Shown here: positions 1 to 11,534 of the stretch, piece after piece
How positions within the stretch are numbered: the stretch's first letter is position 1
Layout: each line of letters opens with the position of its first letter
Assembly (NCBI RefSeq): GCF_024679095.1
Contig: NC_066513.1
Location: 4,489,526 to 4,553,525 of the forward strand
DNA: 64,000 bases
Origin: Eriocheir sinensis
Taxonomy: Eukaryota > Arthropoda > Malacostraca > Decapoda > Varunidae
Reading direction: 5' to 3'
Translations under genes and position numbers: made by a program
The notes under the pieces: model-generated
What the model saw: the letters and a program-made list of their open reading frames with translations, nothing else
Told to the model about the DNA's origin: nothing
The model's database searches: none

Positions 1-447
1 GGTTTAGAGGAAGAGAGATGGTGTTCCACAGAATGAAAATTAGAGCGAAGACCGCGAATGTTGCAGAAATTGAGAAGAAAGAGGTTCGAGGAGTTATCAA
101 GACACCTCTCGGGTCGGCAGCCAGAAGGGGAGTCCTCCCTGGGGGAATTTGTGGTCCCCCCCCAGGCGGGGACTCCGAGGCATTGCTTATTTGAGCCATT
201 TTGAAATTTGAATTTTGGGAAAAGGTGTATATGTTGTGTGGATGTAGTGTGGTGTGGATAGAGAGAGGATCTGTCTTTAGAGAGCATGCTGAACTACTCT
301 CCGGTGTTGGTGAGACAATAGGGAAACGGTTAGTGAGGACATGGGAAGGGTCTTTGGAGGGCTTCAGCTCCCTTCTCACCTCCCATATATACCTCACCGG
401 GAGTGGCTTGCGCCCGTTCGGTAGGTGTCTTCCTACCTACTCCAGCC
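1..447 (-). mobile_element. 5' end of a jockey/CR1-like LINE (copy A)
   Basis: Read on the minus strand, this matches the start of the LINE copy at 58934-62218, including its leader and the first part of the endonuclease frame; the rest lies outside the window. It extends further 5' than that copy and stops at a GGCTGGAGTAGGTAGG-type start near 447. A short fragment at 12583-12701 stops at the same point, so this is probably the true 5' end of the family. The open frame seen on the plus strand here is antisense to the element. Confidence 0.8.
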
Positions 448-1141
448 AATGTATGCAATGTATCCACCTCATGTATGCATTCACTGTGCAAATGGCTGGC
501 TCATCAACTTGACAGCACTTGATGCTCTGTGGCAAGATCTACAGAGTTATCAAGTAAAGTACCTCCTCACTCGGCGATTAAATCAGGACTGTCTTGAAAA
601 TCTGTTTGCCAGACTGAGGGTTAGATTTGGGAACTGTGACCATCCCACTGCCTACAACTTTATGAAGGGCCTGAAGTCAGTAATGACCAATCATTATTCA
701 CAAGTTCCCCAGACTAGTAACTGTGAGGCGGATGAGTCATACTTCCTTGACGTAACCTCAAACTGTGATGCAGATTTGCCCCCTTCAGATACTGACTCGG
801 ACAATGAGGAGTCAGTAGCAAACCTGCCACCTGCTGAGGTCAATGCTTTGTTTTATGTAGTTGGCTGGACTTGTAAAAAAAAAAGTTGAAAAAACATAAT
901 TGTCAACTCTGCAGGGAGCATCCGTTGGATGTTAATCAACAACAAAAATTTATTTTGTTATTTTGAAGCCTTTTCCAACAATCCAGATATTCCATTTGGG
1001 GGACTCTCTGTGCCCAGTTATTGTGTTTTTAAACACTTTCATGAAGTTGAAGCCATTCTCCAGGCAACACTGGAGAAGGCAATGTTGGGCAATAGAGTCT
1101 CCCAAATGCTCTTGTCTAAATTAAATATCATGAATTTCTAA
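448..1141 (+). pseudogene. P-element/THAP9-type transposase, C-terminal remnant
   Basis: A frame running 425-889 carries LTRRLNQDCLENLF followed by a G-N-C-D-x-P-T-A-x-x-F block. This is the pattern of the RNase H-like C-terminal region of P-element transposases (THAP9 family), which cut and paste DNA by a DDE mechanism. A short GW-x-x-K segment, a C-x-x-C pair and a second piece at 929-1141 (GGLSVPS, then an acidic helix) follow in the expected order. An A-run near 877-896 changes the frame and the frame changes back before 929, so the gene is broken at least twice. The THAP domain and catalytic core are absent. The 5' side abuts the LINE end at 447. Confidence 0.65.
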
Positions 1142-1756
1142 GTCCTCTGCACCTTTGTTCCACCCAGCTAACTGAAAACATTCACCTCATCTACATAAAA
1201 TTAAGGATATACTACAAACTAAAATGGAGGAATAGGGAGCAGACCCATCCCAAAATGAAAAAAAAAAAAATAGGGAATTAATTAAATTGCAGCATTAGTA
1301 ATAATAATAATTAGGGATATAAATTTATTCATGACATTTATAAGTTTCTTTTACAGCATAATATTTCAGTCTTCAGGATTGATAGTGTGCATGATTGTAA
1401 CAGAATGGTGTGCATGTACGCCAGCTGGGGATGGGTTTTTGTGCCTTATGTTTTCTTTAAGTGATTTTTTTTCTAACAATGCAGCATGCTCTCTCATTGT
1501 CTATAGCAACATAATAATCATATATTGCCTGATTTGTCTATCTCTGAAGCTGAAAATCTATCCTGCATGTGAGGTCTGCTCTCTGATTTCTTGCAGCATG
1601 TTGAACAAATGTTTTTGGTATTAATTGGTATAATAAATTGATTAATTGATTTTGATGGTATTTTGTTGTAAGAAATTATCACAATGCCACCACTCTTTGG
1701 ATGTTTGCCATTATTTGGTATTGCTTTTGTTATGCCAAGAATTTTTTTCCATATAC
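1142..1756. other. AT-rich stretch without a recognisable gene
   Basis: AT-rich sequence with short A and TAA runs. The short open frames have no recognisable motif. It may be the 3' non-coding part of the P-type element. Confidence 0.5.
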
Positions 1757-2110
1757 TTTCCCAAATATTGCAAATAATGCACCATTGTTGGTTTTGCCTG
1801 TTATAAATCAGATCTTGTTCAGTTAACAAGCTTTGGGTGTCTGCCACTTTCTTTCCAGTTGTAATGCAAGGAATTATTGATCTGCCCTGCCAGATATTGC
1901 ATGTAACGCACCATTGCTGGTTTTGCCTGTTATAAATCAGATCTTGTTCAGCTCACAAGCTTTGGATGTCTGCCATTGTTTATTTCAGGTGTAATGCTTG
2001 GAAACTTTTGTTCTCTGCCCTGCCAAAATGTATGCAATGCTTTATTGTTGATTTTGCCTGTTATGATTTATTTTGTTCAGGTAACAAGCTTTTGGTGTCT
2101 GCCTTACCTA
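1757..2110 (+). repeat. degenerate tandem repeat, ~125-140 bp unit, about three copies
   Basis: The phrase GGTTTTGCCTGTTATAAATC, followed by CAGATC-TGTTCAG and ACAAGCTTTGG-TGTCTGCC, appears near 1790, 1917 and, more diverged, 2053. Each is followed by TTGTAATGC or GTGTAATGC and a CTCTGCCCTGCC-like phrase. Confidence 0.75.
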
Positions 2111-2285
2111 ATATGTGTTACAGTGATACTTGGCTGGGTTTCATGATGTCAAATACAGCATGTAATTTCATCACACTAAGTGTCTACCATCACATGTCTG
2201 GCATCATTGATGTGGCGTCCAGGAGTAATCTTGTTTGTACTATAGCATTTTATGATTTTTTCTGCTTTATATGATATAATCACAT

Positions 2286-2288
<3 letters not shown>

Positions 2289-2373
<85 letters not shown>
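2289..2373. repeat. (TA)n microsatellite
   Basis: Uninterrupted TA dinucleotides, followed by a short T-rich stretch. Confidence 0.95.
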
Positions 2374-2376
<3 letters not shown>

Positions 2377-3007
2377 ATATAGTTTTATATATATAATTTT
2401 TTTTTTTTTTACAAAATGTAATGGCAGTTGATATTCTTGACTAATGCCTTGTAAACCTTGTGAAAAATAATGCTTATTTTTTTGGGGGGACAGTGGTTTG
2501 TTGAATTGGCTAGTTCAAGGAGTTTCATTTCAAATGATTTTATTACATCCAACTTTAATATGTGCTAAAAACAAATATTGTTTTACTGTTCCTGCAATAA
2601 ATGCTACTTGTTTACTGATGTAGCCCTTGAAAAACAAATCACTCTCTGCCCTGTAATTTGGTATGTCACATACTGCAGCATAACTTTCCTGCTATTTTCT
2701 TACACTATTAGTTGCCGTTTTTTGTCTCATTTGCTTTCATCATAATACGTGCATCCGCTGCATAGTTGTGCCTACTGAGCTTAATATCTACAGGACACTA
2801 GCTGATGCCAAGGTCAGAGCTTGTGAGATCATACTGTGTCCTACATTCCATTTTTACTTCCATGCCCAGCTGTCTCCCAGGACCACCAAATTATTGCATT
2901 CCATTTAAGACAACTCATGTGTTACCTTCTTGATATCCTCCATCATATATGTCAGCATGTTTTATGATGCTTTGCTTTTATATTGATGTGCCTTGCAACT
3001 TTTATAC
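2374..3007. other. no gene seen
   Basis: AT-rich with only short, motif-free frames. A CTCTGCCCTG phrase near 2645 echoes the neighbouring tandem repeat. Confidence 0.5.
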
Positions 3008-3145
3008 AGTTATTATTGCATGTAATACACCATGGTAGATTTTGCCTGTTATAAATCAGATCATGTTCAGTAAACAAGCTTTGGGTGTCTGCCATTGTTG
3101 ATTTCAGTTGTAATGCTTTTGTTATGTGCCCTGCCAAACAGTGTA
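3008..3145 (+). repeat. fourth, separated copy of the 1757-2110 repeat unit
   Basis: It shares the TTTTGCCTGTTATAAATCAG, GTTCAG-AAACAAGCTTTGGG and TGTCTGCCATTG blocks and the GCCCTGCC end with the tandem copies about 1 kb upstream. Confidence 0.7.
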
Positions 3146-3298
3146 CAATGCTGCTTGCCATTATCTGGCACTTGTACAGTTAGTATGATATTTTCTTCTC
3201 AGCTAAGAGCATGTTGCAAAGGCATTGTAGTAATCATAGTAAAATGTTGCATGCTTTGCTTGTTTTTGAAGCACTGGATATATTTGCTACACACACAC

Positions 3299-3390
<92 letters not shown>
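3299..3390. repeat. (TA)n microsatellite after a short (CA)n
   Basis: About 90 bases of TA preceded by CACACACA. The sequence from 3391 to 3586 is AT-rich with no feature. Confidence 0.95.
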
Positions 3391-3391
<1 letters not shown>

Positions 3392-3586
3392 CCTTAGAAA
3401 ATGCTTTCTGCACCTTATATTTTCCTAAAATAACAAATTGATAGTGTAAATAATATCTAATAAAACATAAGAGCAAATATATATTTTTCTTTACCCCATT
3501 CGTAAATCATTTTACAATAATGAAAATAACAAGCAAAGGCTGGATAAGGTGCCGTGGCAGGTACTTTAAAAATAGTAAAGCTACCC

Positions 3587-4793
3587 CTAAAAAATGACGT
3601 TTTTGGTGGGCCCCAATAGATGGCGATACTTCCGCACGCCCGAGGAATTACTACATACCACTGTCTCTTCGTATATAGTCTCTTTGACGATACCTGACGC
3701 TTCTATGTCTGCCGCTGCCGCCGTCTGTCTTGCTTTGCTCCTACACACCTTACCTAGGTGCCCGGTTTTACCACAGCGGCAGCACGTCAGTGTCCTTGCA
3801 GGGCAGGAAGCCTTACCTGGCAGGTGTGTGTCCCCGCAGTTGAAACATGCACGATGTTTGGGGACTGTCCGGCGACTGGCGGCAACTTCCGGTGCCTGGG
3901 AAACAGCTGATGTGCGCCTGGCAACAATGCGGCAGCAGCCGCCGCCCACTGCCCCCGCGGACTTGAATTCCCGCCAACGCCGCTGCTGGCGTCTCTATGA
4001 GCTGCCTCACGTCACTGAATGATGCACAGGCACGGAACACTTCCTATCTGAGCACGGCACTACGTAGCCCAGACACCAGCTTGCGCAGCAGCATGTAGTC
4101 AGTTAGGTCACCGGTACACCGAGGGCACCGGAACTCAAAGTCCGCCGCACACTGAGCTGAGCGCATGAAGTATTCACTGATCGACTCACTTGGTAGCTGG
4201 CTCGTAGTGAAGAATTTGAACCAGTTAGCCGCTTGGTTGGATGCTTGGAGCACTAGGTGACCGATGGCGTCCAAAGCGGCGTCCGTGAGCAGCGCCTGCC
4301 ACTAGACTATGTCAAACCTGGCATCTAGGGCGCGCTGAAGGGGTGGCGTGCAGTATAGGCGTATGTGCAGGACCGCTTCTCGCTGCGCCCAGCCGTTGAG
4401 CTGCAGCCAGCATTCCATTGACCGTCTCCATGGCCGAAAGGCCGCCGTAGACTTCTCCGCTTCGCATTTTTCCGGGGCTGCTGAGGCAGGGATGCGGGGT
4501 GGCGGTTGGTGTCTTGCGGCTGGCTGTAAGGCTAGCTGCCGCTGTAGGGACGCGATGGCCTCGGTCTGCGCCGCGAGGACTTGCTGGGCTTGCTCCAGCA
4601 TTGTCGGGGCGTGTGGTGCCCGGCGGCTGGACCTATGCGTCTGGGTGGTGAAACGAGGACGTCCAGCCATGATGAGCGCGTAGGCGTCCACGTCACTGCG
4701 CCATGTAGGATGAGTAAGACACAGGGGACATGTGTGGTCCTTTACTAGTGACGCCCAGGTACAAACTGAAGTGGCGGGAACCAGTGTTGCCAA
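3587..4793 (-). pseudogene. Ty3/Gypsy-type gag, broken
   Basis: Gag is the structural protein of LTR retrotransposon particles. From 4793 downwards there is a glutamine-rich N-terminal segment, a W-containing capsid-like stretch (NWFKFFTTSQLPSESISEYF) and then a nucleocapsid with a first, atypically spaced Cys/His cluster (CFNCGDTH...) and a canonical CX2CX4HX4C knuckle (CCRCGKTGHLGKVC). Two amber codons interrupt the same frame, at 4302-4304 and 4044-4046, and a frameshift near 3950-3970 precedes the knuckles. The frame ends at 3587. No protease, RT or LTR was found beside it, so this is a gag-only relic. It resembles, but is not a copy of, the gag at 43929-44908. Confidence 0.75.
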
Positions 4794-5002
4794 GTCTCAT
4801 GAATGGGCGATTACCAACTCAACGAATATTCATAGCCAAACTGAGTGTTTTATTACCAAATTTCCTGTGTGTGTGATTTTTTTTTTTTTAAGAAAGGTCC
4901 GCCATGTTATTAGTGATTAAAAAATATTAAAATAAAGAAAAATAGAAAATCTACTACTTACCAAGTGCAACTTGCAGGTTGTAGTGCATTGCTGGAGAGT
5001 AG
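4794..5002. other. spacer between gag relic and hAT gene
   Basis: AT-rich, T-run containing, no gene. It may hold one end of the hAT element, but no terminal inverted repeat could be recognised. Confidence 0.4.
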
Positions 5003-6440
5003 TCAATCAAATAGACCATCCAAGGAGTCGGAGATATCGTCAAATGCAGTGCCGTCCACCTTGCGTATATGGTCATACATGTCCACAGAAAATTTCTCCA
5101 ACATGTTATTTGTGATTTTCAAGTCCTTGCAGCATTTGCCTAGCATGATGAGAGTGGTGCGTATTCGCAAAATTGCTTCAAGCATTTTAAGTTTCATCCT
5201 GTTGCGTACCTTCGTCTTGACGGCATTTACGTGGGGAAAAATCCTCTCCACGTCTGCATTACTAGCTGGAGTTGTCAGACATGCCAAAGCGTAGCCAGCA
5301 AGCTCCTGATAAGGTTTTCTGTCTCCTTCGATCCTTATATTTTTTTATTGCAGACCAAAACTGGACTGGGTCATCAGGTATTCCACTCCCAAATATTTCC
5401 TCATTATTCCATGGATGGTACAAATTCGACGATATTGTTCTTCACATACTTCTTAGGAGCCTTCCATTAAATAAGAAAATGGTAGGTCAGTAAAGGCTGG
5501 CCTGTTAATGTGCGTTAGGATATTTGCTGCAGACAGCTTGCACAAACTATCAAACAGGCTTCTATTCCTTGGCAAGCGCATCTTGACTTGAGCAACTAGC
5601 TCAGCAAGCATATCTTGACAGCGCTTTTGTAGAGCTAAGAGACGCTCTGCCTCTTGCTCACCTGAGAGAGCTCTTTTGCACTCCATAGAAAACTTTACTC
5701 CAAAATCAGTCATATTCAGTGGTAGTAGTGAGCCATCTTCACTGTAGACTCGCCTATTCAAGGATTTGAAATGAATATCCAATTCGTGCAGAAGCTGGGA
5801 GGGACTGACATTAGTAGACTGGAAGAGTGCGTTAACTCTCTCAAATTGGGTAACAATAGGAGAACAAAATACAAAGTAAAGGCAGTTGCTGTCATCACTA
5901 AACATTTCCCATAAAGTGCGAGCTTTGTAGCGTACTCCCTGTGATCCCTGTACACTAGTACACTGAAAGTAAGCTCTAAGTTTCAACCAGTTCACCAAAA
6001 TATTGAATATCACTTTTCCCCTCACAAGCCATCGGGTTGCTGAGAGAGTTATGAATGGGAGTGGTGTTCCTGGTCTTTCATCTCCAGTGTTCATGGTGTC
6101 GAACAACATCTTGAAGTTCTCACGCCTCAGAATACTTTTTTTAAACCACTTTCTGGATACACAAAGCTAAGCTGTGGCACGTGCACTGCATTTTGATACA
6201 GTGAGGTGCACAAATTTTAATCCTTGACCACAGAGAGTTGGTTTCTCCTGTCATATTGCTGGCCCCGTCACTTGAAAATCCAATACACTTTTCAATGGCA
6301 ATGCCAATTTTAATCAGGAGAGCCCTAGTAGCTTCAAACAGTGCTTCACCAGTAGCCTCAGTCACAAGTACAAGCCCTAGGAAAGCTGTTACCACTTGGC
6401 AAATGTTATCATCATAAAATCTAACACATACACACAAATT
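5003..6440 (-). pseudogene. hAT transposase, central and C-terminal part
   Basis: hAT transposases are DDE enzymes of cut-and-paste transposons. Reading from 6440 down, the order is an RFYDDN-type block, the GFSSDGASNMTG block carrying a catalytic Asp, the CTCHSLALCIQ block, the LSATRWLVRGKVI block and, at the end, the dimerisation (hATC) block PASNADVERIF with its conserved Glu. Frame changes occur in an A-run near 6131-6137 and several times between about 5290 and 5470, so it is not translatable. With the pieces at 7802-7897 and 9367-9782 the gene totals about 1.95 kb (~650 codons), close to a full hAT transposase. The break at 6440/7802 is the insertion point of the LINE at 6441-7801. Confidence 0.8.
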
Positions 6441-7801
6441 AGCTTAACATCGGTTATAGGCAAGATGCTGGAGTCCATAATAGCCAGGAACATTCGGGAG
6501 CATTTAGAGAAACATAGCTTAATTCACGACTCGCAGCATGGGTTCACAAAAGGTAGGTCATGCCTCACCAATCTATTGTCCTTCTACAATAAAGTATTTG
6601 AGGCGGTTGACAGAGATGAAAATTATGATGTAATCTATCTTGATTTTAGTAAAGCGTTTGACAAAGTTCCTCACCAACGACTGTTGCTTAAATTACAGGC
6701 TCACGGAGTAGAGGGTAAAGTTTTGAACTGGGTCAAGGCGTGGCCTAGCAATAGGAAGCAAAGAGTGCAAATCAATGGTAAAAGATCTTACTGGGGATGT
6801 GTTACGAGTGGGGTCCCACAAGGTTCGGTATTAGGTCCACTTTTGTTTATTATTTATATCAATGACTTAGATACAGGAATTAGTAGTGATGTTAGTAAAT
6901 TTGCAGATGATACCAAGATCGGTAGAGTAATTGAGTCGGATCAGGACGCTAGTATTCGCCAAGGTGAACTCAACAGATAGTGTGACTGGGCGGATAAATG
7001 GCAGATGGAGTTCAATGTAGGGAAGTGCAGTATTCTGAGTGTAGGTAGGAACAACCCCTCACATAACTATTGCTTAAATGACACTCTCATAAGCAGGTCT
7101 GGGTGCGAGAGGGATTTAGGGGTCTTAGTGAGCTCTGATCTCCGTCCAAGGGCCCAATGCATTCAAGCTAGAAATCGAGCTAATAGGGTACTGGGATTTA
7201 TTTCAAGGAGCGTAAGCAACAGAAGCCCCGAAGTCTTCCTCAAACTATATTTAGCATTAGTTAGACCTCATCTTGACTATGCAGTTCAGTTCTGGTCACC
7301 TTACTATAGAATGGATATCAAAATGTTAGAATCGGTGCAGAGGAGGATGACTAAGATGATTCAGGGGTTGATAAACTTGCCATACGAGGAAAGACTCAAA
7401 CAGTCAAACATGCATTCTCTAGAAAGGCGAAGGGTGCGTGGAGACATGATCGAGGTTTATAAATGGATGAAGGGCTTTAATAAGGGAGACATTCATAAGG
7501 TTTTGTTGGTAAGAGAACCGGGTAGGACACGAAGTAATGGGTTTAAACTGGATAAATTCAGATTCAACAGGGGCATAGGCAAAAATTGGTTTACTAACAG
7601 GGTGGTGGATGAGTGGAATGGGCTTAGCAGTCATGTGGTGAGTGCCAATACAATAGTCACATTCAAAAATAGACTAGATAAATTCATGGACAGCGATATT
7701 AGGTGGGTTTAGATACACGGGAGCTTAGGGTCAAAGGAGCTGCCTAGTACAGGCCTACCGGCCTCTTGTAGACTCCTGCGTTCTTATGTTCTTATGTTCT
7801 T
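6441..7801 (+). mobile_element. 5'-truncated CR1/L2-like LINE, reverse transcriptase part
   Basis: It encodes the C-terminal part of a non-LTR reverse transcriptase, which copies element RNA at the nicked target. Motifs in order are [39 protein letters not shown], the catalytic KFADDTK, and a C-terminal tail with NWFTNRVVDEWN. One frame runs from 6441 to 7712 with a single TAG at 6978-6980, where family members are expected to have Leu. The 3' end is a short (GTTCTTAT)n tail, 7770-7800, as in CR1/L2 elements. AAATT flanks both sides (6436-6440 and 7802-7806), giving a 5-bp target duplication inside the hAT gene. The 5' part (endonuclease, ORF1) is missing. Confidence 0.85.
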
Positions 7802-7897
7802 AAATTTTTCTCACTGGATACATCTGTCGCTTCGTCGACCAACAGGCAGTAGTACTTCGCATCATTCACTCTCTTCCGCAGATCTTCCTTAAGGGGG
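7802..7897 (-). pseudogene. hAT transposase, block with the first catalytic Asp
   Basis: This short piece reads LKEDLRKRV...CLLVDEATDVSSEK on the minus strand. The VDEATD motif is the first conserved Asp block of hAT transposases. It is stranded between two insertions and continues into the piece at 5003-6440 once the LINE and one copy of AAATT are discounted. Confidence 0.75.
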
Positions 7898-9366
7898 AAA
7901 GTCATTTTTACGGTCGTGTTCGGACATTTTGATCTTCTGTGGGCGTAATTTTTCGTCTAGACTATTGATTTTTTTACAGTTTAAACACTAGACTGTGAGG
8001 TACCCCAATTTTCATAAAAATTGAAGGATTTTTTTTTTTTTAAGTTTTACACATGCTTAAAAAATTCTTATTCACGGAAAACTATTCAAAGTAAAGGAAT
8101 ATCCTTTATATGAGATTTAAATGACACCCAAAGGAACAATACTACATATTACCATTTGTATATCGCAAATAATAAGTGCACAAAATTCAAGCGGTCATTT
8201 TTTTTCTGTAAAAAATACCGAAAAAAAAAATCACAGATCCTACAAACTTCGACATTAACGAATCCCAATATGTAGTTTTGTAGATAATTCTTTTCTGAGT
8301 GTTATGCTGCAAAAAAATTAAAAATCGTCCAAATACAAGTCGAGATACATAATTCTTTACATTAAATTTTCATTTTGAGAAAACGCACTTTTATGTTTAG
8401 GTGACAATGTACGTTACAGAGATGTTTTCAAGCACAACACAACTATGTCTCGTTCCTTATCTTACTCTTCTGATAATGTTCAAGAGGTCAGATTTCCAAG
8501 GAAGCTCTTTCAGGTCATCTCAGGTCACTTCTATGGGGAGGGTGTGCTCACAATTGATTTTCCTCGAAGTAGATTTAGGCACCTGGTCCCCTTTTTTCTT
8601 TTATAATACATGTAGGAATGCACAATGTATTCTAAAAGACAAAATATTACTCCCTCAAAGGGGAGGGTATCATTGGGCGCCACCCAACTCATTATTGTCG
8701 CCAGGTTTATGCATCAAAGCCACCTGGCTGATAATCTGCAGACTCGCGGCTTTTTCTTTCATTTCTCTTCTTTTTTGGTTGGTGTGGAGAAATCCTGGCT
8801 TTATCCATTTGTTTTCTTGTTATTGTTGCCTCAGGAGCCTATGTAGGCAATGTATCTATTTGCCTCATATCCCAAGTTGTGCTCAAGTATTATGAGCTGA
8901 GACATAAATCTTACCCTTTTTAGGCCAGCAAACTTTGCTTTATTTTGATGTAGCCACAGCTTTCCGCTTCCCCATAGTGTCTGAAAATCCACCGGAAGAT
9001 AGTATAAGCAGGCCAAGGAGAAACGCACGTGTGATGGCGGAGCGTGTGTACCCTCCCGCGCCACAAAATCAATACTCTGCCTCCCCGCTACTCACTCACT
9101 CCTCTCGCGTGGAAATGTGGAGAGACTATCATACAGTACCATAATTACATATAATCTCGGAAAAAGAGGATGCAAATAGAAGATACACAAAGAGAAGTGA
9201 CAGTATATATGTTTAAATCCCCCGTGCGTAGGGTTGTAGGTATTTATTTAAAGGCCACCATGACGCTCTAACGCTTGGCATTGCGGCGCAGTACCTCCGC
9301 ACGAGCCGCGCAAGTTCATATGGATATTTAAAAAAAAAAGATTTTTTCAACCGTAAAAATGACTTT
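7898..9366. mobile_element. candidate non-autonomous inverted-repeat DNA transposon
   Basis: AAAGTCATTTTTACGGTCG at 7898-7916 is matched in inverted orientation at 9348-9366 with one mismatch (18/19). The hAT transposase coding sequence lies immediately outside both ends, so the 1469 bp between looks like an insertion. No target duplication could be defined. The interior is AT-rich and includes a 164-codon frame at 8401-8895, with no recognisable domain. Confidence 0.55.
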
Positions 9367-9782
9367 TTCTAGGTTACTTCCAGCACCATTTCTCATGATT
9401 ATTTCACTGAAATGGTCGATGCTTGCAACTGAATAATGACAGCTTACAGCAGCAGCCAGCTCAAGTTCGGCTTTCTTAAGTTCCTCGCTATGTCCTTGCT
9501 TCTTCCATAGGCCGCTAGTCTGAAACACATTGGCTCTTGTTGAACTGACAGCAGATACGCGTTGCTGATGTTCTTTTGAATTATCATGGGCTTTAAGTGT
9601 GGCCTTCCTAGGTTGAAGATTATTAACACACACTTACAAAAAGCTTGCTGTGAACCATCTTTATATAGCTCTTGTGACCCATGCATATTCTTTATCCCAC
9701 TCAGTATGATATGATCTTCCAGAATCGTAGCTTCCTTTCCACTTAGACATCTTGATACATAAACAAAAAAATCCTTCGCCAA
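9367..9782 (-). pseudogene. hAT transposase, N-terminal part
   Basis: From 9782 the frame reads through AFCKC and, after a frameshift near 9620-9635, KAHDNSKEHQQRV. This is the Cys/His spacing of the BED/TTF-like zinc finger of hAT transposases. It is followed by IDHFSEIIMRNGAGSNLEK, the helical block that leads to the catalytic domain. It stops at the inverted-repeat element and resumes at 7897. Confidence 0.7.
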
Positions 9783-9930
9783 TATTAATTGTTACACGCT
9801 GTCCTGTGTGATAATGACTACGTAACTAGTACACATCTACACGCCCCGCGTAACTATGCTGAACTGAACCATAACATCGGGCCGCATTCTGGCGGCCGGG
9901 CCCGGACGGCGGCACCCTGTCATATATCTG
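9783..9930. other. spacer upstream of the hAT gene
   Basis: GC-rich in its second half, no gene. It ends in CTG (9928-9930), one copy of the target duplication of the next element. Confidence 0.4.
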
Positions 9931-11534
9931 GGCCCGAATTCACAGACTCAGTAACTACGAACTAACATAACTACGCACTATTGATTTAGCTACCGACGTT
10001 AGCGTCAGATTCACGAAGCAAACCTTAGATTGTAGTTACAGGCGCGCCAAGTCAGCGAGGCCGCTGATTGGTTGATGACGTCATTGGCCTTGCAGCGAAT
10101 CGCAAGCACGTTTACAGAACCGTCAGCCAATCCTAGGGAGCCCCCTCCAGCTGCTGGTTCAAGAAACCCATTCTCTTTTCCCATTTTTCTTCCTTTCAAG
10201 GCAAACTGTACTAAATCGTAATCTACGAATTCAATTATTTCGTTGTTTGCTGCACATTTACGTCAAAGTAACTCTGCTGTTCGATGTCTTGTTACTTACG
10301 AACATGCTTAAGATGAAGAAAAAGAAGATACGGAGGAGATTGAGGCAGGAAGAAAGCAAATAGAAATATGGGACAGATATCGAGGCAGACAGAACGAAGG
10401 ACGGAAGGAAGGAATAGGGAAAATTAAGACTGTCTTGCCATATCTGCGGCCCAACTCATGGGATAGTTGTCACCCGACAAAGGTCCATGGTCCCTCCACG
10501 GATGGGGGCGGTGTCACGGGCAAAATTGAGCCTCGGGCAAAATTAAGCCCGGGCATCCACATGCCTCTGTTCTCTTAGCTCAAGCTCGTGTATGTGGGGT
10601 TCTTTTCGACTGATATGGCGTCTAGAACTAGCATGATCATCATTCTTTATTATGATGACAAAGACCATGTCAAAATTTGCCTCATTAAATAAGAAAGTAC
10701 ATAAAGCTCGGCAGCTTTTCCTCGTCGCCAAGCCATCCTCCAGAGCAGCGCTCCGACACCCATGATCGCACATTCATTTTTCTCAGAAAATAGGATACCA
10801 ATCACATATACATCAATATATTTCCACAGGTGAATACTTAGGGCATGTTCACACCAAGTTGCTACACCTGAGATTCATTAATAATGACAGGGGAAGGAAA
10901 AATATAGGCCCCTGTCATCGACAAAATTGAGCCTCGGGCAGAATTGAGCCTGGGCATCTATATGCCTCAGATTTCTTCGCTATTATATACTGTAAGATCG
11001 TTCTGTTGACGTGTATGGGTAAATTAATGCTTTTTGTATCTACATATAGAAGGAAAACGCAAAATTCTCCCTAGTAAATCAAAAATTACATTAAGTTCGG
11101 CAACTTTTCTTCGTCGCCAAGCCATCCTCCACGGCAGGCAGAGGAGGGAGGTCTGGCAATCCCCCGGCCGGGTGTTGCCATACCGCCCACACTTATCATA
11201 TACCTCTCAAAGGGTGCATATCTCATCATTTTATAAAGAAATGGGCCTCCTCTACTCGCAAAGTTATATTTCAAGTTGAAAAACGCGATTTATAAGCATT
11301 TATACGTAAATCTGATAATATTGTTAGCGTTACCGTCAGCTCCGAGGCAGTAGTTATTTAGCAACAAATTTAGCGTCACACAGAGCGCGGTAAACGTTTG
11401 TAGATCCGCGCGCTAACCCGTAACGTCATCGATTATTTGGTAGTTATTGCGCGCGAGCTTTGTGAATCTCGATATTCTCAAAACTACGAACTAAGGGCCC
11501 AAAACTACGCACTAAGCCTTTGTGGATCCGGGCC
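9931..11534. mobile_element. Harbinger-like non-autonomous DNA transposon
   Basis: The left end GGCCCGAATTCACA and the inverted right end GGCCCGGATCCACA flank 1604 bp, with CTG duplicated immediately outside (9928-9930 and 11535-11537). A 3-bp duplication and ends of the GGCCC-TTCACAAA type fit PIF/Harbinger. The motif ACTACGNACTAA recurs near both ends. No transposase was seen. A truncated relative lies at 34264-34394. The interior contains a ~400-bp spaced duplication. Confidence 0.6.
10514..11131 (+). repeat. internal direct duplication, ~220 bp units ~400 bp apart
   Basis: 10514-10742 and 10916-11131 both start with CAAAATTGAGCCTCGGGCA, share a GGGCATC-A-ATGCCTC phrase and end with CGTCGCCAAGCCATCCTCC. 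The spacer differs between them. Confidence 0.75.

Noticed and set aside
8401..8895. 164-codon frame with several hydrophobic stretches
   Set aside because: No start context, no homology pattern, inside a presumed non-autonomous transposon.
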